From: CAMDBL01 sp964498125
GTDB lineage: Bacteria; Pseudomonadota; Alphaproteobacteria; Rhizobiales; Hyphomicrobiaceae
DNA length: 64,000 nucleotides
Assembly (NCBI GenBank): GCA_964498125.1
Contig: CAZCGE010000030.1
Span: 60,064 to 124,063, forward strand
Reading direction: 5' to 3'
This document shows positions 16,896-25,388 of this stretch, piece after piece. Made by a program: the position numbers and the translations under genes. Each line of letters opens with the position of its first letter. Positions within the stretch are counted from its first letter, which is position 1. The notes beneath the pieces were generated by a model. That model made no database searches and was not told where the DNA came from. It was given only the letters and a program-made list of their open reading frames with translations.

Positions 16896-17855
16896 TCACC
16901 CCATCTTGCGCAGCTTCTGCAAACAGCGCAGCTCGCGCGGCGGATCGGGCGGCGGCATGAACTGCGACCACAAGGTGTTCGATACCTCGCCGACGTAGAT
17001 GTCGCCGCGCGAGTCGATGGCGAGACCATGCGGGGCGATGAACTGGCCGACCGCCTCGCCGGCGTGCATGTGGCCGAGTCGCGCCAGCACCTTGCCGGTG
17101 TGGTCGGTGATGGAGATGCGCGGGCCGAGGTTCGGGATGTCCTTGTTCACCGCCATCGTCGGCCCGAGCTCGCCGACGTAGAAGTTGGGGTTGGCGCCGG
17201 TGCCCATGCACAGCCCGCAGGGGCGGTGCAGAAAACTCCACTGCGTCTCGTAGCGGCCGTTGCCGTCGAACACCTGCACGCGGTGGTTCTCGCGATCGGC
17301 GACGTAAAGCCAGCCGTCGGCGTCGGCGCAGATGTTGTGCACGATGTTGAACTGGCCGGCGTCGCTGCCGGGCCCGCCCCAGGTCGACAGATGCTTGCCG
17401 TCGGGTGCGAACTTGTGCACCGCGCTGTTGCCGTAGCCGTCGGTGACGTAGATCTCGCCCTTCGGCGACAGCGCGGTGTGGGTGCAGCGGTGAAACGGCA
17501 GTCCGCTCATGTAGGGCGACGGGCGTCCCGGGATGCCGAGGGTCAGCAGGATTTTGCCGTCGAGGGAGCATTGACGCACGCTGTGGTCGCCGTCGTCGGT
17601 CAGCCAGACGGACTCGTCGGGCCCCATGTGCAGGCCGTGCGCGCGCTTGAAGATGCCTTCACCCCACGAGCGCAAAAAACGGCCGTCGCGGTCGAAGACG
17701 ATCATCGGGTGCGGGCCGCGGTTGAACACGTAGACGTTGTCCTTGGCATCGACGCCGACGGCGCCGACATCGCCGTAGGCCCAGCCGTCAGGCAGTTTAC
17801 CCCAGCCCTCGATCACCTCGTAGCGGTGCCGGCCTTCGCCCAGGATCACGCTCAT
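16896..17855 (-). CDS. NHL-repeat six-bladed beta-propeller protein (peptidylamidoglycolate lyase-like)
   Basis: This 319-residue protein is made of NHL/YncE-like repeats: VGVDAKDNVYVFNRGPHPMI, HGLHMGPDESVWLTDDGDHS, IYVTDGYGNSAVHKFAPDG, LYVADRENHRVQVFDGNGRY and HGLAIDSRGDIYVGEVS. The same architecture occurs in the PAL lyase domain and in many bacterial proteins of unknown substrate. No signal peptide is evident. GAGGTGAACC precedes the ATG at 17855. It ends 25 nt upstream of trhO in the transcription order trhO, then this gene. Confidence 0.8.
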   Translation of the reverse strand: MSVILGEGRHRYEVIEGWGKLPDGWAYGDVGAVGVDAKDNVYVFNRGPHPMIVFDRDGRFLRSWGEGIFKRAHGLHMGPDESVWLTDDGDHSVRQCSLDGKILLTLGIPGRPSPYMSGLPFHRCTHTALSPKGEIYVTDGYGNSAVHKFAPDGKHLSTWGGPGSDAGQFNIVHNICADADGWLYVADRENHRVQVFDGNGRYETQWSFLHRPCGLCMGTGANPNFYVGELGPTMAVNKDIPNLGPRISITDHTGKVLARLGHMHAGEAVGQFIAPHGLAIDSRGDIYVGEVSNTLWSQFMPPPDPPRELRCLQKLRKMG

Positions 17856-17879
17856 GGTTCACCTCGTCAGCTGCTCTCT

Positions 17880-18629
17880 TCAAACAGAAGAGCATTGTTT
17901 GGCCGCTCGGTCGACAGCCAGTGCGTCGGCGTGGGCGAGGCTTGCGCGTTCGTCGAAGATGAAGCATGTGCCGCGCCACAGGCTCGTTGCGGGCGGCACC
18001 TCGGCGAGATAGCGCAGGATGCCGCCTTCGAGCTGATAGACCTGCGGGAAACCGTGCGCGATGAGATAGGCCGACGCCTTCTCGCAACGGATGCCGCCCG
18101 TGCAGAACATGGCAATCTTGCGATGCCGCCGCGGATCGAGGTGCCGCGCGACGAAATCGGGCCACTCGCCAAAACTGCGCGTACCGGGATCAATGGCGCG
18201 CGTGAACGTGCCCTCGGCGACTTCGTAGGCGTTGCGGGTATCGACGACGAGCACGTCCGGATCGCGGATCAGCGCATTCCAGTCGGCGGGTTTGATCGCG
18301 GTGCCGGCACGCTGCGTCGGGTCGGCCTCCGGCCGGCGCAGACTGATGATCTCGCGCTTCACCTTGACCTTGAGGCGCTGGAACGGGTGGCCGTCGGCGG
18401 TTGCGTCCTTGGTGACGAGATCGGCAAAGCGCGGATCGGCGCGCAGACCCGCGAGGAATGCATCCATGCGGTCGGGCGCGCCGGAGATCGTGCCGTTGAT
18501 CCCCTCATGCGCGACCAGGATCGTGCCTTTCATGGCGCGCGCGGCGAGCGTGTCGCGCAGCCACAACCGCAGCGCCGGCGGGTCTTCGATGCGGACGAAC
18601 TTGTAGAAGGCGGAGACGGTGACGGTCAT
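17880..18629 (-). CDS. trhO: tRNA uridine-5-hydroxylase, rhodanese-fold (TrhO/UPF0176)
   Basis: This 249-residue protein has an N-terminal ferredoxin-like domain (VSAFYKFVRIEDPPALRLWL, then MKGTILVAHEGINGTISG) and a rhodanese domain. The latter's loop MFCTGGIRCEKASAYL holds the catalytic cysteine and the second conserved cysteine. These are the TrhO/YceA hallmarks; the enzyme hydroxylates U34 of certain tRNAs. The C-terminus is shorter than in E. coli YceA, without its cysteine-rich extension, as in other alphaproteobacteria. It sits between glyQ and the NHL gene on the minus strand. Confidence 0.88.
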   Translation of the reverse strand: MTVTVSAFYKFVRIEDPPALRLWLRDTLAARAMKGTILVAHEGINGTISGAPDRMDAFLAGLRADPRFADLVTKDATADGHPFQRLKVKVKREIISLRRPEADPTQRAGTAIKPADWNALIRDPDVLVVDTRNAYEVAEGTFTRAIDPGTRSFGEWPDFVARHLDPRRHRKIAMFCTGGIRCEKASAYLIAHGFPQVYQLEGGILRYLAEVPPATSLWRGTCFIFDERASLAHADALAVDRAAKQCSSV

Positions 18630-18680
18630 GAGGTGGTGCTGTCGGTTGCGGGATTTGCTACAGGTTGATCGCGGCCACCC

Positions 18681-19643
18681 TTACCCCCTGCCTCCTTCCG
18701 TCGCCAGCCACGCGCCGCAGCAGGCCTTGGCCAGCTCGCGCACGCGCAGGATGTAGCTCTGCCGCTCCGTCACCGAGATGACACCGCGGGCGTCGAGCAG
18801 GTTGAACAGGTGGCTGGCCTTGATGCACTGGTCGTAGGCCGGCAGCGCGAGCAGGTGCTTGGGTGGGGTCAGACCCGCGGGGTCTGACCCCTTCTCCGAC
18901 CCCTTCTCCAGCAGAGCCTTGCACTCGCCCTCCGCGTCCTTGAAGTGGGACAGCAGAATATCGGTATTGGCGTGCTCGAAGTTGAAGCGCGAGTACTCCT
19001 GCTCGGCCTGCAGGAAGACGTCGCCGTAGCTGAGCTTGCGCGCATCATCTCGGCCGTTGAAATTCAAGTCGAAGACGCGGTCGACGCCCTGCACGACCAT
19101 GGCCAGCCGCTCCAGGCCATAGGTGATCTCGCCCGACACCGGCCGGCAGTCGAAGCCGCCAACCTGCTGGAAGTAGGTGAACTGCGTCACCTCCATGCCG
19201 TTGCACCACACCTCCCAGCCGAGACCCCAGGCGCCGAGCGTCGGGCTTTCCCAGTCGTCCTCGACGAAGCGGATGTCGTTGATGCTCGTGTCAATGCCGA
19301 TGGCGTCGAGGCTCTTCAGGTAGAGATCCAGGATGTCGGCCGGCGACGGCTTCATGAGCACCTGGAACTGGTAGTAATGCTGCAGCCGGTTCGGGTTCTC
19401 GCCGTAGCGCCCGTCCTTGGGCCGGCGCGAGGGCTGCACGTAGGCCGCGTTCCAGGGCCGGGGCCCGAGCGCGCGCAAGGTGGTGGCCGGATGGAAGGTG
19501 CCGGCGCCGACCTCCATGTCGTAGGGCTGCAGGACGACGCAGCCCTGCGCGCCCCAGAATTGCTGTAGCGTCAGGATCAGGTCCTGGAAGGACTCGCGGG
19601 GGCGCAGTTCCGGCACGGCGTGTGATGTCGATTTTTTCGGCAT
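18681..19643 (-). CDS. glyQ: Glycine--tRNA ligase alpha subunit, with an in-frame repeat insertion
   Basis: This 320-residue catalytic alpha subunit of the bacterial alpha2beta2 GlyRS has QQFWGAQGCVVLQPYDMEVG and AGTFHPATTLRALGP. It continues with AYVQPSRRPKDGRYGENPNR and ITYGLERLAMVVQG. The ATG at 19643 (MPKKSTSH) is taken; 19664 is possible, and neither has a good Shine-Dalgarno. Near residues 245-265 the protein reads EKGSEKGSDPAGLTPPKHL where the family has a shorter linker. That DNA contains a perfect GGGGTCAGACCC-type palindrome (18865-18891). The frame is kept and LALPAYDQCIKASHLFNLLD resumes normally. glyS is not adjacent. Confidence 0.93.
   Translation of the reverse strand: MPKKSTSHAVPELRPRESFQDLILTLQQFWGAQGCVVLQPYDMEVGAGTFHPATTLRALGPRPWNAAYVQPSRRPKDGRYGENPNRLQHYYQFQVLMKPSPADILDLYLKSLDAIGIDTSINDIRFVEDDWESPTLGAWGLGWEVWCNGMEVTQFTYFQQVGGFDCRPVSGEITYGLERLAMVVQGVDRVFDLNFNGRDDARKLSYGDVFLQAEQEYSRFNFEHANTDILLSHFKDAEGECKALLEKGSEKGSDPAGLTPPKHLLALPAYDQCIKASHLFNLLDARGVISVTERQSYILRVRELAKACCGAWLATEGGRG
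18865..18891. repeat. GGGGTCAGACCC palindrome, copy 3, inside glyQ
   Basis: The 12-bp arms GGGGTCAGACCC and GGGTCTGACCCC flank a 3-nt loop, with no mismatch. The copy lies within the glyQ reading frame and adds residues without breaking it. Next to it the motif CCTTCTCCGA/CCTTCTCCAG is repeated, encoding the EKGSEKGS stretch. Confidence 0.9.
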
Positions 19644-19736
19644 GTTGGCTTGGCGCCCCGTCATTGATCGCAGTGCACTATACGCGATCGGAGTCGGCTG
19701 TCACGTCGCCCGAGGCCGCGGCATTCTCCGCTCGCG

Positions 19737-21809
19737 CTATGCGCTGGCGTTCTCGGCGATGGTCCCGGTCAACTGGACAATGGCGTTTTCCATCGCATCC
19801 AGCTCGCCGCGGATGCGGCCAGCCTGCGCATCCTGGCCGTTGAAATCGTAGTAGTCGAGCGCGGCGAGCTTCATCTCGGCGGCTTCCGATATCAGCCCGG
19901 AATGGCCGCGCCTGGCGCCGACGGCGTAGAGGATGGCGCCGAGATGGTCATTGAGGCCGGCGCGCATCGGCGCTTCGAGAGTGGGCATGACGATCGACTG
20001 GCCGCCGCGCAGCACGGAGATGGCCTCCTCCTCCAGCCAGGCTTCGCCGCGCACCCTGGAGAGTGTCAGGAGTGCTTGTACGAGCATGGCGACGGCGCCG
20101 CTGCGGATAGCAGGCACGGTCATGTCCTGGGGCGCTGCAAGGACGGCGCGCAGAACGACGACAGCCTCGTTGTGGTGCGTCGTCCCGCCCGTTTCCTGGT
20201 CCATGCGCACCAGTGTGGCGGCGAGCCGGAAGCTGGCGCCGGTCCATTCTCGGGGCCTGAAGTCGCGATTGATGACATCGAGGGCTGCGCGGTAAGCGAA
20301 CGCGGCCTCGGATAGTGCGGCGATGTCGCCCTGTATCTCTCCGTGTGCCTTCAGGGCATCGGCAAGGCCGAGCTGGGCGTGGGACCAGTGTTCCGCCTGG
20401 TCGAGTTTGACGAGCACGTCGGCGGCGGACTTGAAGTGCTGGCCCGCGGCCATGAAGCGTTCACGACGGCCTTCCAGGTTGCCGAGTTGCATCAGGATGC
20501 GGCCGAGATCGAGATGGGCGAGCGCCCAATCGAGCGGTGCTTCATGCATCGCCAGCAGGCGGCCGGCATCGGCATAGACCTGCGCGGCTTCGGACAAGGC
20601 CGTGGTCTCGTTGGCGATCTTGCCGTGGGCGGCGAGCGCACTGGCCTGGCGCATCAGGAAGCCGCGCCGGCCCTTGCGGTCAGCGTCGGGAAGACAGCGG
20701 GAGGCGTTGGCGTAATGCCTGGAGGCGCGGCGAAAATGCCCGCCGAGCTCCTCGATTTCGGCACGGATGGCGCGCGTGTCGGCCGCGTCCGCGAGGCAGC
20801 GATGCGCCACCGCCAGGTCGAGCGTCGCGGCTCTGAGGTAGACGTCCTCGGCGCGGCCGAGGAGAGCATCGGCGGCTGCGCTGTCGCCGGCCGCGAGACT
20901 GCGGCCGGCCTGCAGTTTGATCGCGACGGCATCGGGGTGCGAGGCTGGCGGCGCAGTGAGCTGGAGCAGGACCTCCTTCAGCCCTTCTGCGATATGCACC
21001 AGCCATGACTCGCTGAGCGCACCAATTCTGGCCGCCGCGGCATCGGCGTGCGGGCGCAGCGCGGCCAACGGTACACCGACCTCCCCGGCAATGCGCGCCA
21101 TCAGGGCCGCGTGTGAAGGTGCGGTTGGCGTCGGCGCCATCGCCAGTGGGCCAGCGATGGCGGCCGGCGAGGCTGGGGGGGCAGCCGCGGGGTGCGCTCT
21201 AGGGATGTTGCTGGCCGCAGTCTCCTCTGCGTCACCGTGCGCCTGGTCAACCGCGTTCTGTGCATCGCCGTGCACCTGCCACGAACTGCCTTGGACATAG
21301 CGGAGCAACAGCGGGCGCAGCGTCACGAACAAGGTCTCATCGGGAAGCAGGCGCGCCAGCAGGCGTTCGAGGAAAAAAGTGGTGGTTGCCGCGTCGAGCC
21401 CGAACTCGACCAGGGCTCCCGCCGCGGTTGCCCGGCCGATAATGGCCGAGGCCACGTGCGCGGACTGCGTCACGGGGGCTGCGATTTCGTCGTCGCGGCT
21501 GGCAGCGCGGGCGTTGGCGATGCCGCCCAGCAAGACGTCGTCGCTGCTGCGAAACCGGTCCATGAGCCGCGGCAGCGCCTGGATATGCCGAAGCGCCACG
21601 TCGTGCGGCAATTGTGCCTGCTTCCAGCCTTGCCAGATGTCGGCAACGATAGTCTGGGTCAAGGCCACGCCGATTTCAGGTCGCTCGACCGAGATGTGCC
21701 TGATCAGCTCGAAGCCATGCTCGACGGCGCCATCGGGTACGGCCCCTTCCAATCCCTCGTAGACAAGGGCCAATCCGGCTCCAACCAACCCGGCGAGCGC
21801 CACTTCCAT
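19737..21809 (-). CDS. Large TPR-like helical-repeat protein of unknown function
   Basis: This roughly 690-residue cytosolic-looking protein starts at an ATG (21809) with AAGG 9 nt upstream; a GTG at 21854 would add 15 residues. The first 230 residues are helical and unidentified, followed by an Ala/Pro-rich linker. The C-terminal half has TPR-like units, such as LDWALAHLDLGRILMQLGNL, HWSHAQLGLADALKAHGEIQ and WTGASFRLAATLVRMDQETG. TPR arrays usually mediate protein contacts. No partner gene is adjacent. Confidence 0.72.
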   Translation of the reverse strand: MEVALAGLVGAGLALVYEGLEGAVPDGAVEHGFELIRHISVERPEIGVALTQTIVADIWQGWKQAQLPHDVALRHIQALPRLMDRFRSSDDVLLGGIANARAASRDDEIAAPVTQSAHVASAIIGRATAAGALVEFGLDAATTTFFLERLLARLLPDETLFVTLRPLLLRYVQGSSWQVHGDAQNAVDQAHGDAEETAASNIPRAHPAAAPPASPAAIAGPLAMAPTPTAPSHAALMARIAGEVGVPLAALRPHADAAAARIGALSESWLVHIAEGLKEVLLQLTAPPASHPDAVAIKLQAGRSLAAGDSAAADALLGRAEDVYLRAATLDLAVAHRCLADAADTRAIRAEIEELGGHFRRASRHYANASRCLPDADRKGRRGFLMRQASALAAHGKIANETTALSEAAQVYADAGRLLAMHEAPLDWALAHLDLGRILMQLGNLEGRRERFMAAGQHFKSAADVLVKLDQAEHWSHAQLGLADALKAHGEIQGDIAALSEAAFAYRAALDVINRDFRPREWTGASFRLAATLVRMDQETGGTTHHNEAVVVLRAVLAAPQDMTVPAIRSGAVAMLVQALLTLSRVRGEAWLEEEAISVLRGGQSIVMPTLEAPMRAGLNDHLGAILYAVGARRGHSGLISEAAEMKLAALDYYDFNGQDAQAGRIRGELDAMENAIVQLTGTIAENASA

Positions 21810-21891
21810 GACTGCGTGCCTTATCTCGACGTGGATTGCGGGCTTGGCCGTCACTCGGCCGGGCGCCCCTCACATGACGGGCTGATACACG

Positions 21892-22485
21892 TCATGTCTC
21901 GGAGCGCTGGCGTTGCAAATAGTGATACTCGCGGTTGGGACGCATCTCGGTTGCCGACGCGATCCGGTTGGACATGTTATAAAATCCGGCGACGGCGGCG
22001 ATGTCCCAGATGTCGCGGTCGCTGAAGCCCGCGGCGCGCAAGGCCTGCCGATCGGCTTCTCCCATCTTGTCGGGGGCCTCGGTGAGCTTGACGGAAAAGT
22101 CTAGCATGGCCCGCTGGCGGGCGGAGATGTCGGCGGCGCGATAGTTCTGGGCGATCAGCTCGCCGAGTTCTGCGTCCTTGCCGCGCTGGCGCACGGCCGC
22201 GCCATGCGCCGTCAGGCAATAGTGGCAGTGATTGACGGCGCTGACCGCCACCGCGATCATCTCGCGTTCGAGCTTGGTCAGTCCGCTGTCGGACAGCATC
22301 AGATCGTCGACCATGTCGATGAAGGCCTGCAGCTTGACCGTGTCGAAGGCATAGGCGCGCAGCACGTTGGGAACAAATCCCAGCTTTTCCGTGCACTTGT
22401 CGAAATAGGCCTGCTGTTGCGGCGACAGCTTCGCCTGAGGGCCAAGGTCGAGCGCCGTAACGCGAACTTCAGCTTTTTTCGGCAT
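21892..22485 (-). CDS. AhpD-like / carboxymuconolactone decarboxylase-family peroxidase-related protein
   Basis: This 197-residue protein has the AhpD core: LTKLEREMIAVAVSAVNHCH then YCLTAHGAAVRQRGKDAELG. The CxxC (CHYC) and downstream histidine form the redox centre. The C-terminal IWDIAAVAGFYNMSNRIASA matches the uncharacterised peroxidase-related subfamily. It probably reduces peroxides or acts in thiol redox chemistry. The ATG at 22485 has AGGAG 7 nt upstream, which rejects the longer frame to 22566. Confidence 0.85.
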   Translation of the reverse strand: MPKKAEVRVTALDLGPQAKLSPQQQAYFDKCTEKLGFVPNVLRAYAFDTVKLQAFIDMVDDLMLSDSGLTKLEREMIAVAVSAVNHCHYCLTAHGAAVRQRGKDAELGELIAQNYRAADISARQRAMLDFSVKLTEAPDKMGEADRQALRAAGFSDRDIWDIAAVAGFYNMSNRIASATEMRPNREYHYLQRQRSET

Positions 22486-22573
22486 GGCCGTCTCCTGGAT
22501 AGATTTCGATCTTAGGCGCAGCACCGAAATAAGTGTTGCAAAAAGTGCCTTTAAGTGGCGTTGCACCCTCTGC

Positions 22574-22741
22574 TGTCATCCCGGGGCTTGTCTGCCCCGA
22601 TGCAGATCGGAGTCCCCGGGACCCATGCCTCCACGATCTCGGCCCCCGGAGGCCGTGGCGCATTGGGTCCCGGCAACCCCGGCCGTCCAAGCGCAGCATG
22701 GCTACGCCATGACGCCGGGGCAAGCAAATGCCGGGATGGCA
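22574..22741. repeat. About 168-bp intergenic inverted-repeat element (TGTCATCCCGG ends)
   Basis: The left end TGTCATCCCGGGGCTTG and the right end, whose reverse complement is TGCCATCCCGGC, face each other, with nested GC-rich palindromes inside (for example CGCAGCATGGCTACG). The layout matches the dispersed GTCATCCCGG-type intergenic elements of alphaproteobacteria. No coding content. Confidence 0.65.
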
Positions 22742-22954
22742 CCGGTGGCTGGTTTGGCACAACGGTAGAACTCAATCGGCCTGCCGCCGCATCCCACCGA
22801 GCCCCAATTTCGGTGAACATAGCCTTGCTCGGGCGCTTGCGGTCGCCTGATTCGGTTGTGATGTGTCCACCCAGCGAGCGCCTCCTTGTGTGTTGCCGTT
22901 GATTTTGTGTCGAGTTTTCAAGGCGGAGTTGCCTGGGCACTTCACATCTCCGAC

Positions 22955-22980
22955 ACAGGCCTATACTATCAACAGGCCTA
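22955..22980. promoter_or_regulatory. Direct repeat ACAGGCCTA upstream of the HNH gene
   Basis: ACAGGCCTA occurs at 22955-22963 and 22972-22980, 17 bp apart start to start. The position about 90-110 bp before the HNH start would suit a regulator site. No regulator is known to me for it. The rest of 22742-23065 shows no gene. Confidence 0.3.
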
Positions 22981-23016
22981 AACCATCAGGAGTGCGCGAG
23001 TGCGACGTGCGTAGCT

Positions 23017-23041
23017 CAATTCTCGAGGCCAATTCTCGAGG
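23017..23041. repeat. Tandem 12-bp direct repeat CAATTCTCGAGG
   Basis: Two exact copies (23017-23028 and 23030-23041) are separated by one base, just upstream of the HNH gene start. It may be a simple duplication or part of its leader. Confidence 0.5.
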
Positions 23042-23065
23042 TTTGCGTTTGCGGGAAGCACGATC

Positions 23066-23626
23066 GTGACAGCAGCAGCGGCATCGCCGGAGAACTTCCC
23101 GGCACTGGTCTTGAATGCCGATTTCCGGCCGCTCAGCTATTATCCCTTGTCGCTGTGGAGCTGGCAGGAAACGGTGAAGGCCGTCTTCCTGGAGCGCGTC
23201 AACATCGTCTCCGAGTACGACCGCGCGGTGCGCAGCCCGAGCTTCGAGATGAAGCTGCCCAGCGTGGTGTCGCTCAAGACCTACGTGAAACCAGCGCTCT
23301 ACCCTGCCTTCACGCGGTTCAACGTCTTCCTGCGCGATCGGTTCACCTGCCAATACTGCGGCGTTCGCGACGACCTGACGTTCGACCACCTGATCCCGCG
23401 CTCGCGCGGCGGGCTGACGCGCTGGGACAATGTCGTGGCGGCGTGCGCGGCCTGCAATTTGGCCAAGGGCGGGGCGTTGCCACACGTGATCGGCATGCGG
23501 CCGTCGCAGAAGCCCTACCGTCCGACCGTGTTCGAGCTGCACCGCAACGGGCGGCTGTTCCCGCCCAACTATTTGCATGAAAGCTGGCTCGACTACCTCT
23601 ATTGGGATACCGAGCTTGAGCCGTGA
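23066..23626 (+). CDS. HNH endonuclease
   Basis: This 186-residue protein has an HNH nuclease domain in its C-terminal half: FTCQYCGVRDDLTFDHLIPR, SRGGLTRWDNVVAACAACNL. The two CxxC pairs bind structural zinc and the DH and N positions form the metal-dependent active site. The N-terminal half (LVLNADFRPLSYYPLSLWSW) is typical of a widely conserved bacterial HNH family found as a housekeeping gene rather than in introns. The start is a GTG at 23066. No methylase or phage genes are adjacent, so a restriction role is not indicated. Confidence 0.88.
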   Translation: MTAAAASPENFPALVLNADFRPLSYYPLSLWSWQETVKAVFLERVNIVSEYDRAVRSPSFEMKLPSVVSLKTYVKPALYPAFTRFNVFLRDRFTCQYCGVRDDLTFDHLIPRSRGGLTRWDNVVAACAACNLAKGGALPHVIGMRPSQKPYRPTVFELHRNGRLFPPNYLHESWLDYLYWDTELEP

Positions 23627-23672
23627 TGGGCCCCGAGTTTGCCGTCACCTCCAGGCTTGGCGGTTGAATCGC

Positions 23673-24851
23673 ATGCATGTCCAGGTCGGCATTATCGGCG
23701 CAGGTCCAGCCGGGCTGTTGCTGTCGCAGCTGCTGGCACGCGCTGGCGTCACCAGCGTCGTCCTGGAGCGGCGTGACCGCGCGTGGGTCGAGAGCCGGAT
23801 CAGGGCGGGTGTGCTCGAGGACACCACCGTGGCGCTGCTCGAGGCGGCCGGCGTCGGTGGGCGCATGCGCAAGGAAGGTCTGGTCCACGCAGGCTTTGAG
23901 TTGGCCTTCGATGGCCGTCGCTTGCGCATCGATCTGGCCGGGCTGACGGGCGGCAAGACTGTAATGGTTTACGGCCAGACGGAAGTGACCAAAGACCTGA
24001 TCGCGGCACGGATCGAAGCGGGCGGCACGATCGTGTTCGAAGCCGAGGACGTGGCACCGGCCGGCATCGACGGCGACCGTCCCTCACTGTCCTATGTTGC
24101 TGGCGGCCGGCGGCAGCGGCTCGACTGCGATTTCATAGCCGGCTGTGACGGCTATCATGGCGTCAGTCGGCAATGTCTACCAGCAGGCGTGCTGCAGACC
24201 TGGGAGCGGACGTATCCGTTCGGCTGGCTTGGCATCCTGACCGATGTGCGGCCCGTGTCGCACGAGCTGATCTACGCCAACCATGCGCACGGTTTTGCGC
24301 TGGCCAGCATGCGCTCGATGACGCGCAGCCGGTATTACATCCAGTGTCCCGTCCATGAAAATCTCGACGCCTGGCCCGACGATCGCATCTGGGACGAATT
24401 GAGACTGCGGCTCGGCCCGGATGCGGCGGCAGCCATGGCGACCGGGCCATCGATCGAGAAGAGCATTGCGCCGCTGCGCAGCTTCGTGGCCGCGCCGATG
24501 CGGTACGGGCGCCTGTTTCTCGCCGGCGATGCCGCGCATATCGTGCCGCCGACCGGCGCCAAAGGGCTCAACCTGGCGGCTTCCGATGTCGGCTTTCTCT
24601 CGCGCGCGCTGGCGGCCTACTATGCCGATGGCCGCCGCGATCTCTTGGACAGCTACTCCGACATCTGCCTGAGGCGCGTGTGGAAGGCGCAGCGCTTCTC
24701 CTGGTGGCTGACGTCGCTGATGCACAGCTTTCCGGAAAACGGCGCGTTTGGCGCCGAGCTGCAGCGGGCCGAGCTGACCTATCTGGCCACCTCACGCGCC
24801 GCGCAGACAGCGATGGCGGAAAACTACGTCGGCTTGCCGGTGGAACGTTAG
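23673..24851 (+). CDS. pobA: 4-hydroxybenzoate 3-monooxygenase
   Basis: This 392-residue flavoprotein hydroxylates 4-hydroxybenzoate to protocatechuate using NADPH and O2. The FAD-binding GxGxxG motif (GIIGAGPAGLLLSQLLARAG) starts at residue 6. The PobA-type ERRDRAWVESRIRAGVLED follows, then DCDFIAGCDGYHG (DG motif) and LFLAGDAAHIVPPTGAKGLN (GD motif). The ATG at 23673 is chosen because the GxGxxG motif follows at once. No ring-cleavage genes are nearby. Confidence 0.92.
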   Translation: MHVQVGIIGAGPAGLLLSQLLARAGVTSVVLERRDRAWVESRIRAGVLEDTTVALLEAAGVGGRMRKEGLVHAGFELAFDGRRLRIDLAGLTGGKTVMVYGQTEVTKDLIAARIEAGGTIVFEAEDVAPAGIDGDRPSLSYVAGGRRQRLDCDFIAGCDGYHGVSRQCLPAGVLQTWERTYPFGWLGILTDVRPVSHELIYANHAHGFALASMRSMTRSRYYIQCPVHENLDAWPDDRIWDELRLRLGPDAAAAMATGPSIEKSIAPLRSFVAAPMRYGRLFLAGDAAHIVPPTGAKGLNLAASDVGFLSRALAAYYADGRRDLLDSYSDICLRRVWKAQRFSWWLTSLMHSFPENGAFGAELQRAELTYLATSRAAQTAMAENYVGLPVER

Positions 24852-24861
24852 CCACCACGCC

Positions 24862-24879
24862 GGGCCAGAAGGCTGGCCC
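24862..24879 (+). terminator. GC-rich hairpin after pobA
   Basis: GGGCCAG/CTGGCCC with a 4-nt loop starts 10 nt past the pobA stop. There is no T-run, so it may only be a weak terminator or a 3' stabilising hairpin. Confidence 0.35.
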
Positions 24880-24974
24880 CGTGACGGGAATGCCGATGTG
24901 ATCGCCAATGATGCGAACTGGTGCGATCGCTTATACACTCGCTGTAGCGAATCACGTCTGATCCGGAGCAGTGG

Positions 24975-25355
24975 GTGCAGATGCCAAGCCACAGGCGAGC
25001 CCTTCATTCCAGCGGTCCGGTGGCCGTCAAGCGCGCAACGCTGCGCCGTGCCGGGCTGGTGCGGACGCAGCAGGGATGGCGCTGGGCGGCTTTACTCGCC
25101 GTGGCTCTGGCGGCCGTTTTGAGTGTTACGGACGCCCACGCGTTCGGCACCCCGTCGATGGGTGGCCAGCCGCGAAGCGCCTATTGCGATGGCCGCTACA
25201 ATGCATGCGTCGCCGTCGGCGGCTTGGCCGTTTCGGAAAGACCGGGCGTGCGCGCTCGCTGCAAGACTTTGCTGGCCGAATGCCAGAAAACCAGGTGCTG
25301 GCCCGAGGGCAGTCGTCATGGCCGCTCGTCACAGGTGTGCGGCCTAATTCCGTGA
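24975..25355 (+). CDS. Small secreted cysteine-rich hypothetical protein
   Basis: The 126-residue frame from a GTG at 24975 has GGAG 6 nt upstream; an ATG two codons later is also possible. After a basic N-terminus comes a signal peptide (WAALLAVALAAVLSVTDAHA). The mature 75 or so residues contain six cysteines (AYCDGRYNACVAVGG, RARCKTLLAECQKTRCWPEG, SQVCGL), consistent with three disulfides. Function unknown. It is followed closely by the DUF1800 gene. Confidence 0.55.
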   Translation: MQMPSHRRALHSSGPVAVKRATLRRAGLVRTQQGWRWAALLAVALAAVLSVTDAHAFGTPSMGGQPRSAYCDGRYNACVAVGGLAVSERPGVRARCKTLLAECQKTRCWPEGSRHGRSSQVCGLIP

Positions 25356-25388
25356 GCAGTGACACAGTGCCGTCGGGGAGATTGCCTC

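Noticed and set aside
16785..18668. 627-codon plus-strand frame
   Set aside because: Antisense to both the NHL and trhO genes, which have clear family motifs. The frame has no ribosome-binding site and an Ala/Val/Arg-rich composition.
23066..23626. HNH gene as part of a restriction or phage-defence system
   Set aside because: No methylase, helicase or other defence gene is adjacent, and the N-terminal domain matches a widespread housekeeping HNH group.
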